Assembly (NCBI GenBank): GCA_032358165.1
Contig: JAALGY010000036.1
Span: 1,116,001 to 1,180,000 of the forward strand
Reading direction: 5' to 3'
DNA from: Diplosphaera chodatii
Lineage: Eukaryota; Chlorophyta; Trebouxiophyceae; Prasiolales; Stichococcaceae
Length of the DNA stretch: 64,000 nucleotides
Shown here piece after piece: positions 23,945 to 35,504 of the stretch. The translations under genes were made by a program, and so were the position numbers. Below the pieces are notes generated by a model. The model saw nothing but the letters and a program-made list of their open reading frames with translations. It had not been told where the DNA came from and searched no databases. How positions within the stretch are numbered: position 1 is the first letter of the stretch; each line of letters starts with the position of its first letter.

Positions 23945-25773
23945 CTATAATGATGTGTCCCACCAGTACTCCGGCCCTAGTAAAGCTTCCACATCTGCAG
24001 CGGTGAGACCTGCACCATCATGGCATTGCACAGTCATGTGTTCCCTGTTCAAGCGGCACAGCATGTGAGAATGGCCAAAATCACGGTGACTTTCGCCACC
24101 TGATGTCGGAGACGGTAGAACCTCTTGGCGATATGCCGACTGCTGCAGCGGCGATGGCCATTGTGACGGTGGCGAGGGTGCATGCGGCAGGTCTCGTGCA
24201 GCCAGATCACTGGTGATGTAGCTGGAATGTCTGGGTGGAGCTACATACCAGCAGGACGTGGCAGTAACACTCTGCAGTGCCTGGGTTGGGACTGTCGTGC
24301 TGCTGCTGCTGACATGTGCTTCAGCAGCCAGGCCTCTGCACAGAAACAGGCTGCTGTTGAAACGCCGAGGATGAGCAGCGGAAAGCATCTGGGCACGATG
24401 CACTGCTGAAGAATGCGAAGTTCCGATAGGCAGTTACAGGAGATGTACATGTTGCAAACCTAAAGAGCATCTGCGGCATGGACGGAGCAACCATGTGTCT
24501 GCACTTCGCTTGCCGTGTGTGTTGACGAGCAACAGGTGCCATCGTGTTGAAATCCTCGTCGGAGCAGTTCACTTCAGAAGCCGCAGGACCGCTGCAAAAG
24601 GAGACTGATGCTGAATTTGCACCTGCAGCTGAGGTGCATATCGTGGCTCAAGAAACTGCACAGCATGACTGGCCAGCCATATGCAATGGCAAATGCACGA
24701 GGTACTGGAGATGGCGCACTGTTCTAGGCGTTCTAGCTTTGCACTGCAAGTGCGACTCACGCTGCAGTGGTTGAGGTAAAACAAGCGCAGACTGGTGCTT
24801 GTACTGTAATGTTGGCAGTGATGGAAGCGCTGCACCTGCCGCCTGTCGAACAATAGGGTACTCACTCTCAGCTTTCGGTGAACGTATTTTGCGGTATCGT
24901 TGAGCCTACTCTATGTGGTGACATACAGACAAGGTACACTCTTCGAGCACATCTTCTGATGATGACCTCCGCCAGTAGTGTTCCCTAGGGATGCTGTGCC
25001 ACTGGGTCACTGTGGAAGGACTGCACACAGGCATGCACGCCCCAACAACGATCACCTCGCCTCTGCGGATTGCGTGCACGAATGTATTGACGAGCTGCTG
25101 GTAAGCCGAGCCTGACAATTGCATATCCTGTAACTGACCCTGCAGTAATCAGTGGTGCCATCGGTTGGAACAAGGCTGGCTTACTAGTTCGCAGTGTCGC
25201 ATGAGAATAAATCGTGTCCCGCGGCTGTCGAGCCGGCAAACAGCACCTGTCTACGGCTTGTTCCGGATCTGCGGTGTCTCTGCCGACCAGCGCTGATGCT
25301 GCAAGATAAGGCATACAGATATGTATGACTGCATGTGCACGTTTACACCCGGGATTAAAAGTAAAAGCAGCAGTCATGCTTGCTGCCAGCTGCGCCCGCC
25401 ACAATTTTGTGTGGCCGGGCAACTCATTTGCGGAGTAATGACCTGAGCGCATGCCAAGTGTGTGGGTCGGTCAATCAGACACAGAGGCCAATGAATGCCC
25501 AGTCCAAGGGGCCAACGACTATCAGCACCTGTCATGTTGGCTGTTCGTAGGCATCATCTTTTTAGCTGCTGGCCCTGACGCTGTCACTGGCGTGGGCCTG
25601 GGCGGCAGGTCGCCACCGGGTTGCGCTGCAGCATAAGGCGGCTGCTTCACTGCAGTGACGGTCGCGGAGCACTTACTCATTGCAGGCTGGCGGCATGCTG
25701 ACTTCTGGTTGACAGCTGAGACGCCATACACATCTGCAGTAGACGCCGCCGTGGCAGGCCCTGGGGTGCTGCC
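23945..25773 (-). CDS. Unknown minus-strand gene with a basic segment
   Basis: Exons 25773-25529, 25298-25247 and 25139-25056 join in phase. They read GSTPGPATAASTADVYGVSA through AAKKMMPTNSQHDS, then ISAGRQRHRRSGTSRRQ, then GQLQDMQLSGSAYQQLVNTF and VHAIRRGE. The basic RQRHRRSGTSRRQ directly before a helical stretch resembles a nucleic-acid contact region, but it does not fit a bZIP consensus. A terminal exon ends with TAG at 23945-23947 and includes RDLPHAPSPPSQWPSPLQQS and GLTAADVEALLGPEYWWDTS. The link between 25056 and that exon is not resolved, so two genes are possible. Upstream exons beyond 25773 are likely. Confidence 0.45.
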
Positions 25774-26059
25774 CTGCAGGACACCAGCCATGCAAGAGAA
25801 TGCCCGTAAACTAATGATGAATAAGCATAATGCCATGAACGACGGAGGGGCACACTACTGGTGATTTGCTGCAAGAGATTGAAGGGTGCAAGCAGCTTAT
25901 CAGCCATTTGGCAGGAGCAGCTCGGTCCGAACATAGCAGCATGGACTGGCGCATGCCTTGTTAGCATGCATCCTAGCTACACCTGGAATTTTGCGCACCA
26001 TAAGTGTACGCTGCCGCTTATAGGGTTGGCATGGCTCGGCAGGCCCTCCACAGCATCCT

Positions 26060-26800
26060 GTGAACACGCCATGGGCACGACAATTGGTGGTTCGGATCTG
26101 TGTTGACGACATTGTCCTGCACAGCTTATGGAGCAACTCTAATGCGATGCAGCAGTGCCTTGCATCTTCATGTTTTGCATACAGCAACACGCCCCCAACA
26201 TGTACACCCAGGAAGTGGACATGTGCATGCACCACAAGCCGTAGAGCAGCCCATTTGAGTGACTGCTGGGCAAGTAGCTGTGTGACAAGGCCACCTTCCC
26301 AACCCTCTTGACAAAGGGGCCTCCAGGGCGGCTCGTGGTGCTGTTGTTGGTGTCTGCAGAAGCGAGTGCAGGTTTCTGCAGTGCCACGCTCAAGGTGCAG
26401 GTGCTTGAAGCATCATGACTGACCGACACTATCCGGCGTCTTGCTCGACAACAACAGCTTAATGACAAGCATGCGACGTGCAGGCAGGTAAATCCACAAA
26501 ATTCTGCGTGTACGCGCACAAAACGCACTGCCAGAGTTCGTGGCGATTGCTTTCGCAGCCTGCAAAAGGACACAAGAGACCATGCAGACAATGTACGCAG
26601 AATTACTGTTCAGCGCAGGAACCAGCTGCAGCCCGAAAGCAGTGCAGTATGCAATGGATGTTCCAATTGACAGGAAAACAAAACACGTAGAATTGAGGTT
26701 CTTGCTGGTGCACATGCTCACGTGCGGTCATACCGTGAACAGACTCCACATGGGCACCTGGTGCCGGCGGGCAACACAATGTTTCGTTGATTTTCTCTCG
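26060..26800 (+). mobile_element. Possible decayed Copia-type retrotransposon fragment
   Basis: Two plus-strand segments about 0.5 kb apart resemble the Copia polyprotein in the right order. At about 26075-26155, RQLVVRICVDDIVLHSLWS matches the reverse transcriptase YVDD box. At about 26590-26720, AVQYAMDVPIDRKTKHVELR matches the end of the RNase H region, where family members carry (K/R)TKHI(D/E)xR. The sequence between them is interrupted by stops and shorter than normal. No long terminal repeats or target-site duplication were found. Minus-strand frames overlap the same segments, so the call is tentative. Confidence 0.33.
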
Positions 26801-27566
26801 TTTTGGATACAGCAGGCTGGTCCGGCCGCTCCCAAGTACAGAGCCGGAGGTTCCGGACAGATCTTCGCGATGGCACTTGCCGCGACATAGAGAAGGCAGC
26901 ATCCTAAGAAGGCGTGACACGGATGCTGTGGAAACTCTGCGTACTACACTGGTATTCGAGAACTGCTGGAAAGTGTGAATACCTGCGCATATAGGTGGTT
27001 TTGATGATGCGCCAGGATCATCACCTCGCTTTCGACTGGACACTACCATCAGCGACGGTCGGGACTGTGCCGGTACAGGTTTACGTCAGGACGAAGGTTT
27101 TGGCTCACCTAAGACCAATGCCGTAAGGGCGGGGCTGAGGTGCAATGTATGTTTGGTGTTTGCGTGAGTTTGACGTCCGTATTGTTCATGTGCATTTGAA
27201 TGTTGCCGACACATTCAACCATCACAGCCGTGCGTGCTGGTGCGCAATATGTTGTTCACTCCCAAGCACCAACGTGTCCAAACATTGGGCGTTCGCACGT
27301 GCGAGACGCTAGTTTGGCCCCGATACGCTGATAGGCAAGACAAGGGCAAACCCCGTGAAAGGCAGGCAGGCTGAACCAAATTTGCCGCCGGTCGAACGTA
27401 ATGCTACCATGCATCATTGTACTTTGGCAGCTTCGCGAGGTCGCCTCTGTTCGCCGCCAAACTTCTGCTAGGCATGTTCCGGACGTCTGCAAGTCTCCCT
27501 GCGACGTTTTAGCGGCGTCTGCCGACCTTCAATTTCCGAGCCACCACCCCGTCGTGAGAAAATGCA
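26801..27566. other. Stretch with no gene called
   Basis: Low coding character on both strands. It contains the region just downstream of the bZIP gene and may contain its 3' UTR. Confidence 0.4.
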
Positions 27567-30500
27567 CTAACTTAATCCCTCTCCCACTTTGGCACGATTC
27601 GACGCTCTGTATTCTGTACCCAATCTGTACCCAGGGTTTAGACTCGGTACACCGCTTAAGCGCAAAATATTGCAAGCGCCAGTAAACAGCACTCCTTCTG
27701 CTGTGCTGCCCTGAAACGATTGCAGCACTGCATGCATATTGCCGCCATTGCCAGCAACCTTTTGCAACTGCTCAAAGGTTGAATAATGCCTCAAGTCTAC
27801 GACATCCACTACGGACACTACCTCTGCCGCATCATTTCCTGCCGACCTAACATTGAGTCTGGCTCAGGCGAACACCTGTTCGAAACCATTCGATGCCTCA
27901 CCTCATGTGAGAGAGGGCCACGCAGCACTATACAACATGTCGCAACTTTTGGGTGTGCCAGGTGATGCAGGCACTTGCAGCAGCATGTCGCTCTCGGTAA
28001 TACTCTCCAATTGGTGCCCCTGCAGCAAGACCCACAGTGTGGATGCACCTTGTGCAGCATTTACAGTCTTTGGGGTCCGGGCTGTTGTCTTGTGACAATC
28101 CTTAGGCGGTATGATTTGACCCTGTGCTGTTCAGCATGTCACTTATGCAGTCCAAGGTTGACAGAAATACAAATGCATGTAAATACATCGCTCACTAGGC
28201 ATTGCGCAACGAGCTCCTCGTCAAAGGTGGAATCCGGCACATCGCAGAACAATGTCTGCTGCAGCAGCTGAGCGCCTGCCATGCCACTTTGCCACGGACC
28301 TGCCACCACTACGCAAGGCAATCAAGCGACAGCTGACCCAATGGTGATATACACGACAACCTTTGCAGGATGACGCTCATGTAGACGGTGCTAACACCAG
28401 CACGTGCTTGCAAAGAGCACCAGGGGATGTGCTCAACTCACATTCCTCTGCTGCGCTTGGTGTCAGCAGGTTCTTTGTACATGTGCTCTCCGAAGGCCCT
28501 CCTGTGGGTGTTTCAGAAATGGATGGCGCCAGCTGCACAGACATGAAGGTTGGCATTGCTCCTGATTATTGTTGTCACCATGCGATGGCAGTGTGCCGCC
28601 TGTACCTCAAACTCTGTGGTGCGATGCAGTGGCTTGCAACACCTTCCTGAGCGATCATGTGCAAGGGCGGCCAGGGCTGTAAAGTGTTGCCAGTGCAGAC
28701 ATCTCCTTATTTGCACAGGTACAAAAAGAATCCCTACCACAGTATGGTGTTGCTGGCAGCGCTGGTATATGGCAGCAGTACCTGCCACGGTTGTGCTGTC
28801 TGAAGGGTCGTCGGGGCGCATCCATGCGCTGCACTGCTCGTTCGGTTGATTCAGCTGGGCATGCATTGCAGAAATAGCCTCACATACATAGGCGCAGCAC
28901 TTCATTCCGACAACATGTTTGCATCAAACGCAATGCAGCAGACTACGGCACACCGAAGCCGCTCCCTGGCCGGATGTTCATGTGCTGTCGTGGACCTGGC
29001 GGTTTTCCAGGTTTCAAACCATGCAGCAGCACGAACACCTAGCATCTCAGTGACTACGTTTGCTGAGTGTGAAAAACATTCGACCCACCTGCAGAAGCTC
29101 CTTGCACACCGCCTGTGAGGTGCTGAGGGCGTCGCACAGCTGCTTGACATGCGCACCCAAAGCAACTACCTGCACAGCGCTTCACAGCTTGTGAGGTGTG
29201 CGGAGACACCAGAGTACATGCTTTATCAGGTCGCTGACGACCAGTATGTGTTGAGCTGCAGTCGCTGAGTTTAATAGCATGCTACATGCTGTTGCCAGCA
29301 GCCTGCAATTTTAACATGCGCTGCTCGGGGAGCAGAAAAAGTAACTGAACTACATCTTCAATACACTCCCACTTGGGTGGGATATGTCCGGTGCTCATCG
29401 TTGGAAGATGCCATCATATGCTGAGCGCTTTATCACCTGCGATTGAAGGCGCAGCAGCTCTGCACGCCGACGGTCACGCGTCCGCTGCGCTGACTCACGG
29501 TTGGTTCTGCGCCTGCAATGAGGAATGGTGATATCAATGGTGATAGATGTACTTGAATTGGTGCTGATCACAATTCCCAAGGCTGTCATGATCGCACGCT
29601 CGCATTGAGCACAGCCTTTGCACAGCCAAATAGCTTGAGCGAAGCAAAGGCTAAAGCAGTCTCAGAGTTTTGGCGCCTGCCTTAGCATGCAGCTGGACTG
29701 GCACCACTGCGAGGGGCTCACCGGTGAATCATCCTGTTCTTTTCAGAGTTTCCATCTGGATTCTCAACCAGATTGCTGCTGCTGACCTGTGCAGTGGGAC
29801 ACGCCATCTTGCATCAAACCTCCAGCTCTGATGCACAAGATACTCAGGCCAGAGCTCCTGTTAGCAGCAGTTGTGGGGTTGATAAAAACAAATTGCTGAG
29901 CTAGCCTCTCTCTCATACAAGCAACATCAAGGTGCTGCACGAATGACACGCACAGTATCCTCCATGCGTTGCGGCGGTGTCAGACCGACAGTCAGATGCA
30001 CCGGTCCAAGGTTTGATGCTGCAGCGCGGCGGCGTTTCTGGCGCCGGCCATGGCCTGTAGGTCTGGGCATTTTGCCATTGGTGGGCACAGCGCCAGCGAG
30101 CTCCGTAATGGGACCTACATCTTGCAGTGGCGGCACTTGTTGCAGCGGAGGACCAGACCTGCATGCACACAGGGCATTAACCGGGGTACGATCGTGACCT
30201 GCTTGTGGGTCCGAGCAAACGCTGTCGGCCGCCAGACAGTAGCCAGGCGTAAAAGCTTATCAACATAACACATTAGTCAGGCAATTTGCAGCCATGCTGG
30301 ATGGTCAGACCCGTAAAACCAAGAAAGGTTGAAAACACATGAATTTGTGGCCGTTATGACTGCAGAACAGACTGCGTAACAGCCCTTTGATACGGACCAG
30401 ACGGCTGTTACACAAGAAGGTTGGTATTTGGTGGTAGATGCGATGTTTTGCAGGTTGAACATATCTAAGGAGCCGCACTCTGTATTTGCAGTCGAAGCGC

Positions 30501-31854
30501 CGTCATGTGGCATCGGCTGCAGCGAAGGAGTGGTGATGGTGCATCCCAGCTGGACTGGCAACTTGCCTGCAGCTATGCATGAGCGCCTGTAAACCCATTG
30601 GGTACATGACATTTGTGCATTGTCCCGTCCGTTTAGGGAGCAGTGAATGACGCTGTCGTATGCCACGCAAATTTTGGACATCTGTATGTCGACCTATAAG
30701 TGTGAGTTTGGTGCGCAGTGTTGCTACTGCAGACGGCGGCATGCAGCCCATGGACGCCAACAAGCAGTCTCTGGCAACACCAGGCTGTACCTACCTGCAA
30801 GCAGGTGTGGCATGGTGTACCACTCGGTGTCTCGACGAGCCGCTAGCTCACCATTGGCCACCCTGACAGACTGCTGCCGCGGCAGCATCCGGCCAGGGCA
30901 CACTGGGCTGGCAGCTGCAGCACGGCGCTGTGCAGCCTCCGTTTGCCTTAAACAGGTGATTGAGATTGCAGCTTAAATGCTGGTCGTAACATTCCAACGT
31001 TTCTGCCATGTCGGAGATGCTGTTCGAAGTCTCCATGTAAGACAAGGAACTGCCTAGGCCACTATGGAACTGTGGAAGTACGAAACCAGGTCTCCAGGAA
31101 GAAACTCGATAGGACAATAGCGCATGGCGTACACAGCACACCTGTTAATTTGATCACTGGTGATGACAGGAACACCCCGGGAAGTAAGCGTGCAGTGCCC
31201 ACGCATGCTCTCCATTGAGCAATCTTTCACATCGGTCGGCTGCGGCCGGGAAGGAGGGCTCCCTCCATTGCTGCAGACGACGAAAACTATTGTGGAAGTT
31301 GCGTTGACAGGGCTGGCTGGGTGTCCCCACGACCATATGCCAGGAGTGCTCGGTAGCTACTCACAGAAACATGTGGCAAGCGAGCAAACAGGTAAACCCA
31401 GCTGACGAACAGCACTGTCCTTGCTGCTACATTCACCTGCTGCTTGAACCACACCGTTGCACAACGTCGCCACAAGTGGATGGTTCAGTCTTCTGCAGTG
31501 GTGCTGCGGCACTACAGCTGGTCGTTGTAGCTACCTGGGCTGCTGGGGTGCCGGGGCTGCTGCACGGTTGCAAGGGCTGTGCAGCATGCTGTGAGCCCTG
31601 CGTGTTGACATCATTGTTGCTGCTAGTGCAAGGACACTTCGAGGTTACGAAACTTGGAGCCAAGTCGTTGACAGGATGTGTCTTTCTTGCAGAACTAAGT
31701 GGGGGTGCCCAACAGCGCTTGGCGGGCATTCCACTCTTTGACAGTATGCTGGATTTTGCAGTTCTGCAGGGTAGCGGTCAGCTGTGGACGTACACACCTG
31801 ATCAAGGATGTCAGGAGGGATCGCAAGTTCTTGCTGCTGCATGACAGTGGTCAT
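27567..31854 (-). CDS. bZIP transcription factor, partial model
   Basis: The core is firm. Minus-strand exons 30158-29954, 29786-29722, 29512-29437 and 29169-29089 include SEKNRMIHRRRTNRESAQRT, followed by RDRRRAELLRLQSQ. The basic region has the required N-x7-R (N of NRESAQRTR). A leucine-zipper-like helix continues across the intron: VVALGAHVKQLCDALSTSQA. The 30158 exon carries the basic patch GHGRRQKRRRAAAS. Likely N-terminal sequence starts at ATG 31852-31854 (MTTVMQQQELAIPPDILDQV) and continues through about 31437, then an exon near 31110-30960 (SLSYMETSNSISDMAETLEC). Likely C-terminal exons are about 28300-28205 (LFCDVPDSTFDEELVAQCL) and about 27840-27660 (VVDVVDLRHYSTFEQLQKVA). The junctions between these outer exons and the core are not all phase-resolved, so the exact ends are uncertain. 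Inference: a nuclear DNA-binding dimer. Confidence 0.72.
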
Positions 31855-32520
31855 ACCAGCACCCACAAGCACACGTTGATCCTGCATGCATGGGACCAGG
31901 CATCGTGACACACAACGTCGGCATGTGTGTTTTGATCAAACGAAAATCGATTCCATGCGTGAGACGGCAGAGTCAGCCAGTGCACGACAGCCAGCAGCCA
32001 GGACAGGCCATGCCGCTGAGCACACAGCACCCACAGCATTCCAAAATGCGAGCAGCGACGGCCCCCTGTGCCTATGGTTGAGCAAGCGTAGGGGTTTCAG
32101 CTGCTCTTTACTTTTCCATGTCTGCTGATCACCGCACGGGCGGAGCTTTCCCGGGACGGCAGCACCCAAGATCGTCAAGTCGGCGCAGTATGCGTAGTGC
32201 ATGCGCCACTCTCGAGCGAGCTCTCACGGTCCGCACGCACAGCGTTGGATGATAACACTACCTGGCGCTGATGGTGCAGTGTGACTGACACTAACACCCC
32301 AGTTGACCTCGGGAGGCATTGGCTTTCATCACTGATCATGCGGCACGTGCCAGATCATCAGGGTTTCTGGGATGCATCATCGGGCCATCGAAACCTGACC
32401 CAATCAAGAAGCAGGCCAAGTCGCAACCTTTACTCCAAGCTTGTTATCCACGTCTATTTCAAGTTCTCCAAGGTGCTTGTTGTTCAATTGCCAGGTAAGG
32501 TATGGGCAGGCTCTCACGCC
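31855..32520. promoter_or_regulatory. Divergent intergenic region between the bZIP and RING genes
   Basis: About 0.67 kb separates the proposed start codons of two genes transcribed outward. It should hold both promoters and 5' UTRs. I see no convincing TATA box or other named motif. The plus frame is open from 32281, but the signal peptide argues for the ATG at 32521. Confidence 0.4.
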
Positions 32521-34335
32521 ATGCGGCTATCACACTGGCAGCAGCACAGCAGTACCACGCTAGCGGTGCTGCTGCTGGTGCACTGCCTCATTTCTAGCTG
32601 TGCTGTTCACCGCGCTTACGGCATCAGAAATGGTCCAGTGACTGCATCGCTCACAGTCTCAGGCTGTCAGCCTCACAGCAGCACAGTGCCACCCACCGCT
32701 CCTGGCGGCAGGCACCTACTGCACATTGTAGCAATAGACTGCAGAGCGCAGCTGCGCCCCAGCCAGCCTGCGGTATCCCATCGTGGCAACGTCCATACTC
32801 AAACGGCAGATGTGATGACAGCGACGGCCCAACTGCCGCCTGGTAGTGGCTCTGACGCCCACCGCAATGCCAACCTGACGCAGATCAGTGGTCCGGCATT
32901 GGCGCAGTCAGTCTGGAACCTCCAAGGTGGGGCATCCCCTGAAGCGTTTGGGGCGGAGTCGGCACAGAGAGCTGACAGCTGCACGGCTGCCTGCGTGGCT
33001 GCCGTGTGCATGGCAGTACTATTTGCATGTCTGGCGGTGCCGGGCATGGCATTGATCCTCCAATGCTGGTGCGTTGTCACCTCTCGGCCAAACAGGCCAT
33101 TGCTTGCAAGCACGCCCAAGTTGCTTGCTGCAACATCTGTCTGTTGATGCTGGCAGGCAGCTGCTCTCCGATCTATCGTTTACATGCCCACAACGCTGCT
33201 TATATCAGGCAACTGCCGCCTGCAGCCTTCAACGTAATCGGGAGGACCAGGACCAGCCAGGCTTGGCCGCGCCAGGACCCGAGCTGTCCAGTCGTCATCC
33301 CACAGGTGATCCATATCAGCATGCCAAATGTCCAGTCGAAAATGTCAACCTGCAGAGATCTGCCAAAAGCAGCGCAGCATGCAGCCTTGCTCGTGAAGCA
33401 ACCAGCTCAGGCCCATATTGGTCTGCGGTGTGGCCTCCTGGGTCTCTTTATAGTTTCTAGTTTCTAGTTTTGAGTGCATGTGTAGTAAGAGTCAAACGTG
33501 ACTGATCGTGATGTATGCTCCCTCCAGAGCCTACGATAGCAGCTGCTGCAGCAGGAGCAATCGGCAAACGGGCACTGCTCACACCGCTGTCGGCAATAGC
33601 ACCACCCAACACGGCTGGTGATTGCCCGGTTTGCCTCGACAACGAGTCTGACATGGTGCGTTCAGTACAGCTGGATGTTTACGTAGGCAATGCCAGTGCC
33701 AATGCCAATGTCTGGACTGGTGCTGTATTGCCCGCTTTTGCTTCATCCAGAAGGATCGGCAAAGACACCCAACACAATCCCTGGTTGCCTTCCTTGTGAT
33801 GGTGTGCTGTGAGGTTTAACGCAGTGTCGGCGGCTGCAGATGCTTCCATGTGGCCACACGTGCTGTCGTGGGTGCATTCAGAAGCTCATTGCATGGGAGG
33901 TGCGGACAGCTTAGCTCAGTCCTATTCGTTGAGCTTGTCTGAGATCGCTGGTGGCGGTTGTGCATGTAGAGCGTCAGACAGCGGCATGCTGCACAGGCAA
34001 GAGGGCAGTTTCATGAATGTGGATGTCCAGCATAGGCTGATCAGTGGTGCTGGCATACCTGATCAAGATGCATATGCTTGGAACATCACTTGTGTACACT
34101 TGGCACGCCCATCCGTTGACACAGGCACTGCTGCCTGCAGGCGTGGGCGACCGCCTGCCCGCTGTGCCGCTGCCGGCTCCTGCAGCACAAACCGAGCTGC
34201 ACACCCGCAGCGTCAAACAATGCCTCGTCGGCGCAAGCCACCGAGGCTGCTGAGGCTCCGGTCGACGCAACCAGCAGCAGGCGAGATGGCCTGGACCCTG
34301 CCAATGTTGGCGACCTGCAAGTTGGCTTGCCATGA
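32521..34335 (+). CDS. Membrane-anchored RING-finger protein, probable E3 ubiquitin ligase
   Basis: Exons: 32521-33068, 33157-33305, 33528-33655, 33840-33899 and 34141-34335, all in phase, giving 359 residues. ATG 32521 is chosen because it starts a signal-peptide-like segment (TTLAVLLLVHCLISSCAVHR). After a Ser/Thr/Gln-rich luminal or extracellular stretch, a single transmembrane helix spans about 160-183 (AAVCMAVLFACLAVPGMALI). The C-terminal half, presumably cytosolic, has a C3HC4 RING spread over three exons: CPVCLDNESDM, then MLPCGHTCCRGC, then CPLCRCRLL. All eight metal ligands are present. RING proteins recruit ubiquitin-charged E2 enzymes. The arrangement (signal peptide, helix, C-terminal RING) resembles membrane E3 ligases, although the PA domain common in plant RMR proteins was not recognised. 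A Ser/Ala-rich tail follows the RING. Confidence 0.82.
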
Positions 34336-34593
34336 GAATGATGATGGCAACAGACGTGTTCCCATGAAAATGGCGGCTTCAGAAATAGAAGGCAGTAACA
34401 GTATTATTGGGGTCAGGCACTGGCTGCTGTTGACTTTGGATGGAACAGATTTGCTGCTACATGCATAACATATGCTGTTCAGGGTTGCTCCTGCTGGGTT
34501 TGCGAGAGCAAATTTATTTAATTAATTTCAGATAAACATGATTGTTTAATATGTGTTCACAAACTGCCTGCTAGCTCACAACACCACGCATGC

Positions 34594-35181
34594 ATGGCCC
34601 TCGCAGCAACCTGCAGTCATTCATGGTGTGAACTGGGCCAATCCTGCAAAAAAGCCGGTGTGCAGCATGAGCACCTCACATCATCTGCAAACGAAGTGCA
34701 ATGGAACGATCACGCACACGAGCTGACAAAGTCGAGAGCTGGAGATTACAGACACCCTGTGCTTTTGCGAGTTTGCAATGAGGATGCGCATGCAGTGGCC
34801 AGCAGTGAATGGACTGGACAACTGATCCTTGTCCATCGTTCTTGGGATCAAGCGCCGTCTAGTGTTTGCCTGCACATTCACATATTAAACACCCTACACC
34901 TGCGCACAGCCCTCAGAACAACTGCACCACTGTTTACGTGCATTTGCCGAAGTCTTCATGTTCTATTGCCGGAGCAATCTGCAGTGGGTCCATCGACATT
35001 CAGCAGTATCATCTCTTCAGGACTCCCACACGCTACATGTAAATTCAAGGCATCCTTCACTGAAGTAAAGCAGCGGGCACAGGCAGGGCAGAATGATATT
35101 GCTGAGGCGCAGAGCGTGGCATCCGCCCTGGTTCACTTCCCACTATCGGCTGCACAACTCCTATTTGATTTGTGCTGCTGA
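34594..35181 (+). CDS. Long single-exon open frame, doubtful
   Basis: An uninterrupted frame of 195 codons ends with TGA and contains ordinary-looking segments (FTEVKQRAQAGQNDIAEAQS). It has no recognised domain and lies between the RING gene and the 3' end of the GST gene in AT-richer sequence. Its Cys/His content and unusual composition fit a chance frame as well as a gene. Confidence 0.2.
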   Translation: MALAATCSHSWCELGQSCKKAGVQHEHLTSSANEVQWNDHAHELTKSRAGDYRHPVLLRVCNEDAHAVASSEWTGQLILVHRSWDQAPSSVCLHIHILNTLHLRTALRTTAPLFTCICRSLHVLLPEQSAVGPSTFSSIISSGLPHATCKFKASFTEVKQRAQAGQNDIAEAQSVASALVHFPLSAAQLLFDLCC

Positions 35182-35504
35182 TTGCAACAAGGAAATACCA
35201 TGAACCACATCCGGAAGTGTCCAATACAATCACTGGAAGTCCCGAGCGCTGGTGGACCTGGCCGTGTTGTCTGCAGTGCCAGGACGTTTGGTCAGTTTGC
35301 CATGCTACTCAGTTGATGCACAACGATAGATCACAAGCACCAGGATGCAGCTGGTCCCATCTCATGCTCTGATTGATGCGACTAGCAACTCATCGTTGGC
35401 TTATTGTTACCATGGCAATACGATGCACAGCAAACCTACATAAGCAGATTGCACATGAAGCACAGCTGCAACTCAAAGCATGCATGCATACGCAGCAGCT
35501 GATG

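Noticed and set aside
24544..24774. Plus-strand frame reading KSSSEQFTSEAAGPLQKETD
   Set aside because: Composition looks coding, but it has no splice partner or start and sits opposite the unresolved part of the minus-strand gene at 23945-25773.
25056..25298. bZIP assignment for the gene at 23945-25773
   Set aside because: The RQRHRRSGTSRRQ stretch is basic, but lacks the N-x7-R signature and leucine heptads seen in the true bZIP gene nearby.
34594..35181. Confident gene call for the 195-codon single-exon frame
   Set aside because: Unlike the surrounding genes it has no introns, no motif and AT-richer composition. It is kept only as a low-confidence feature.
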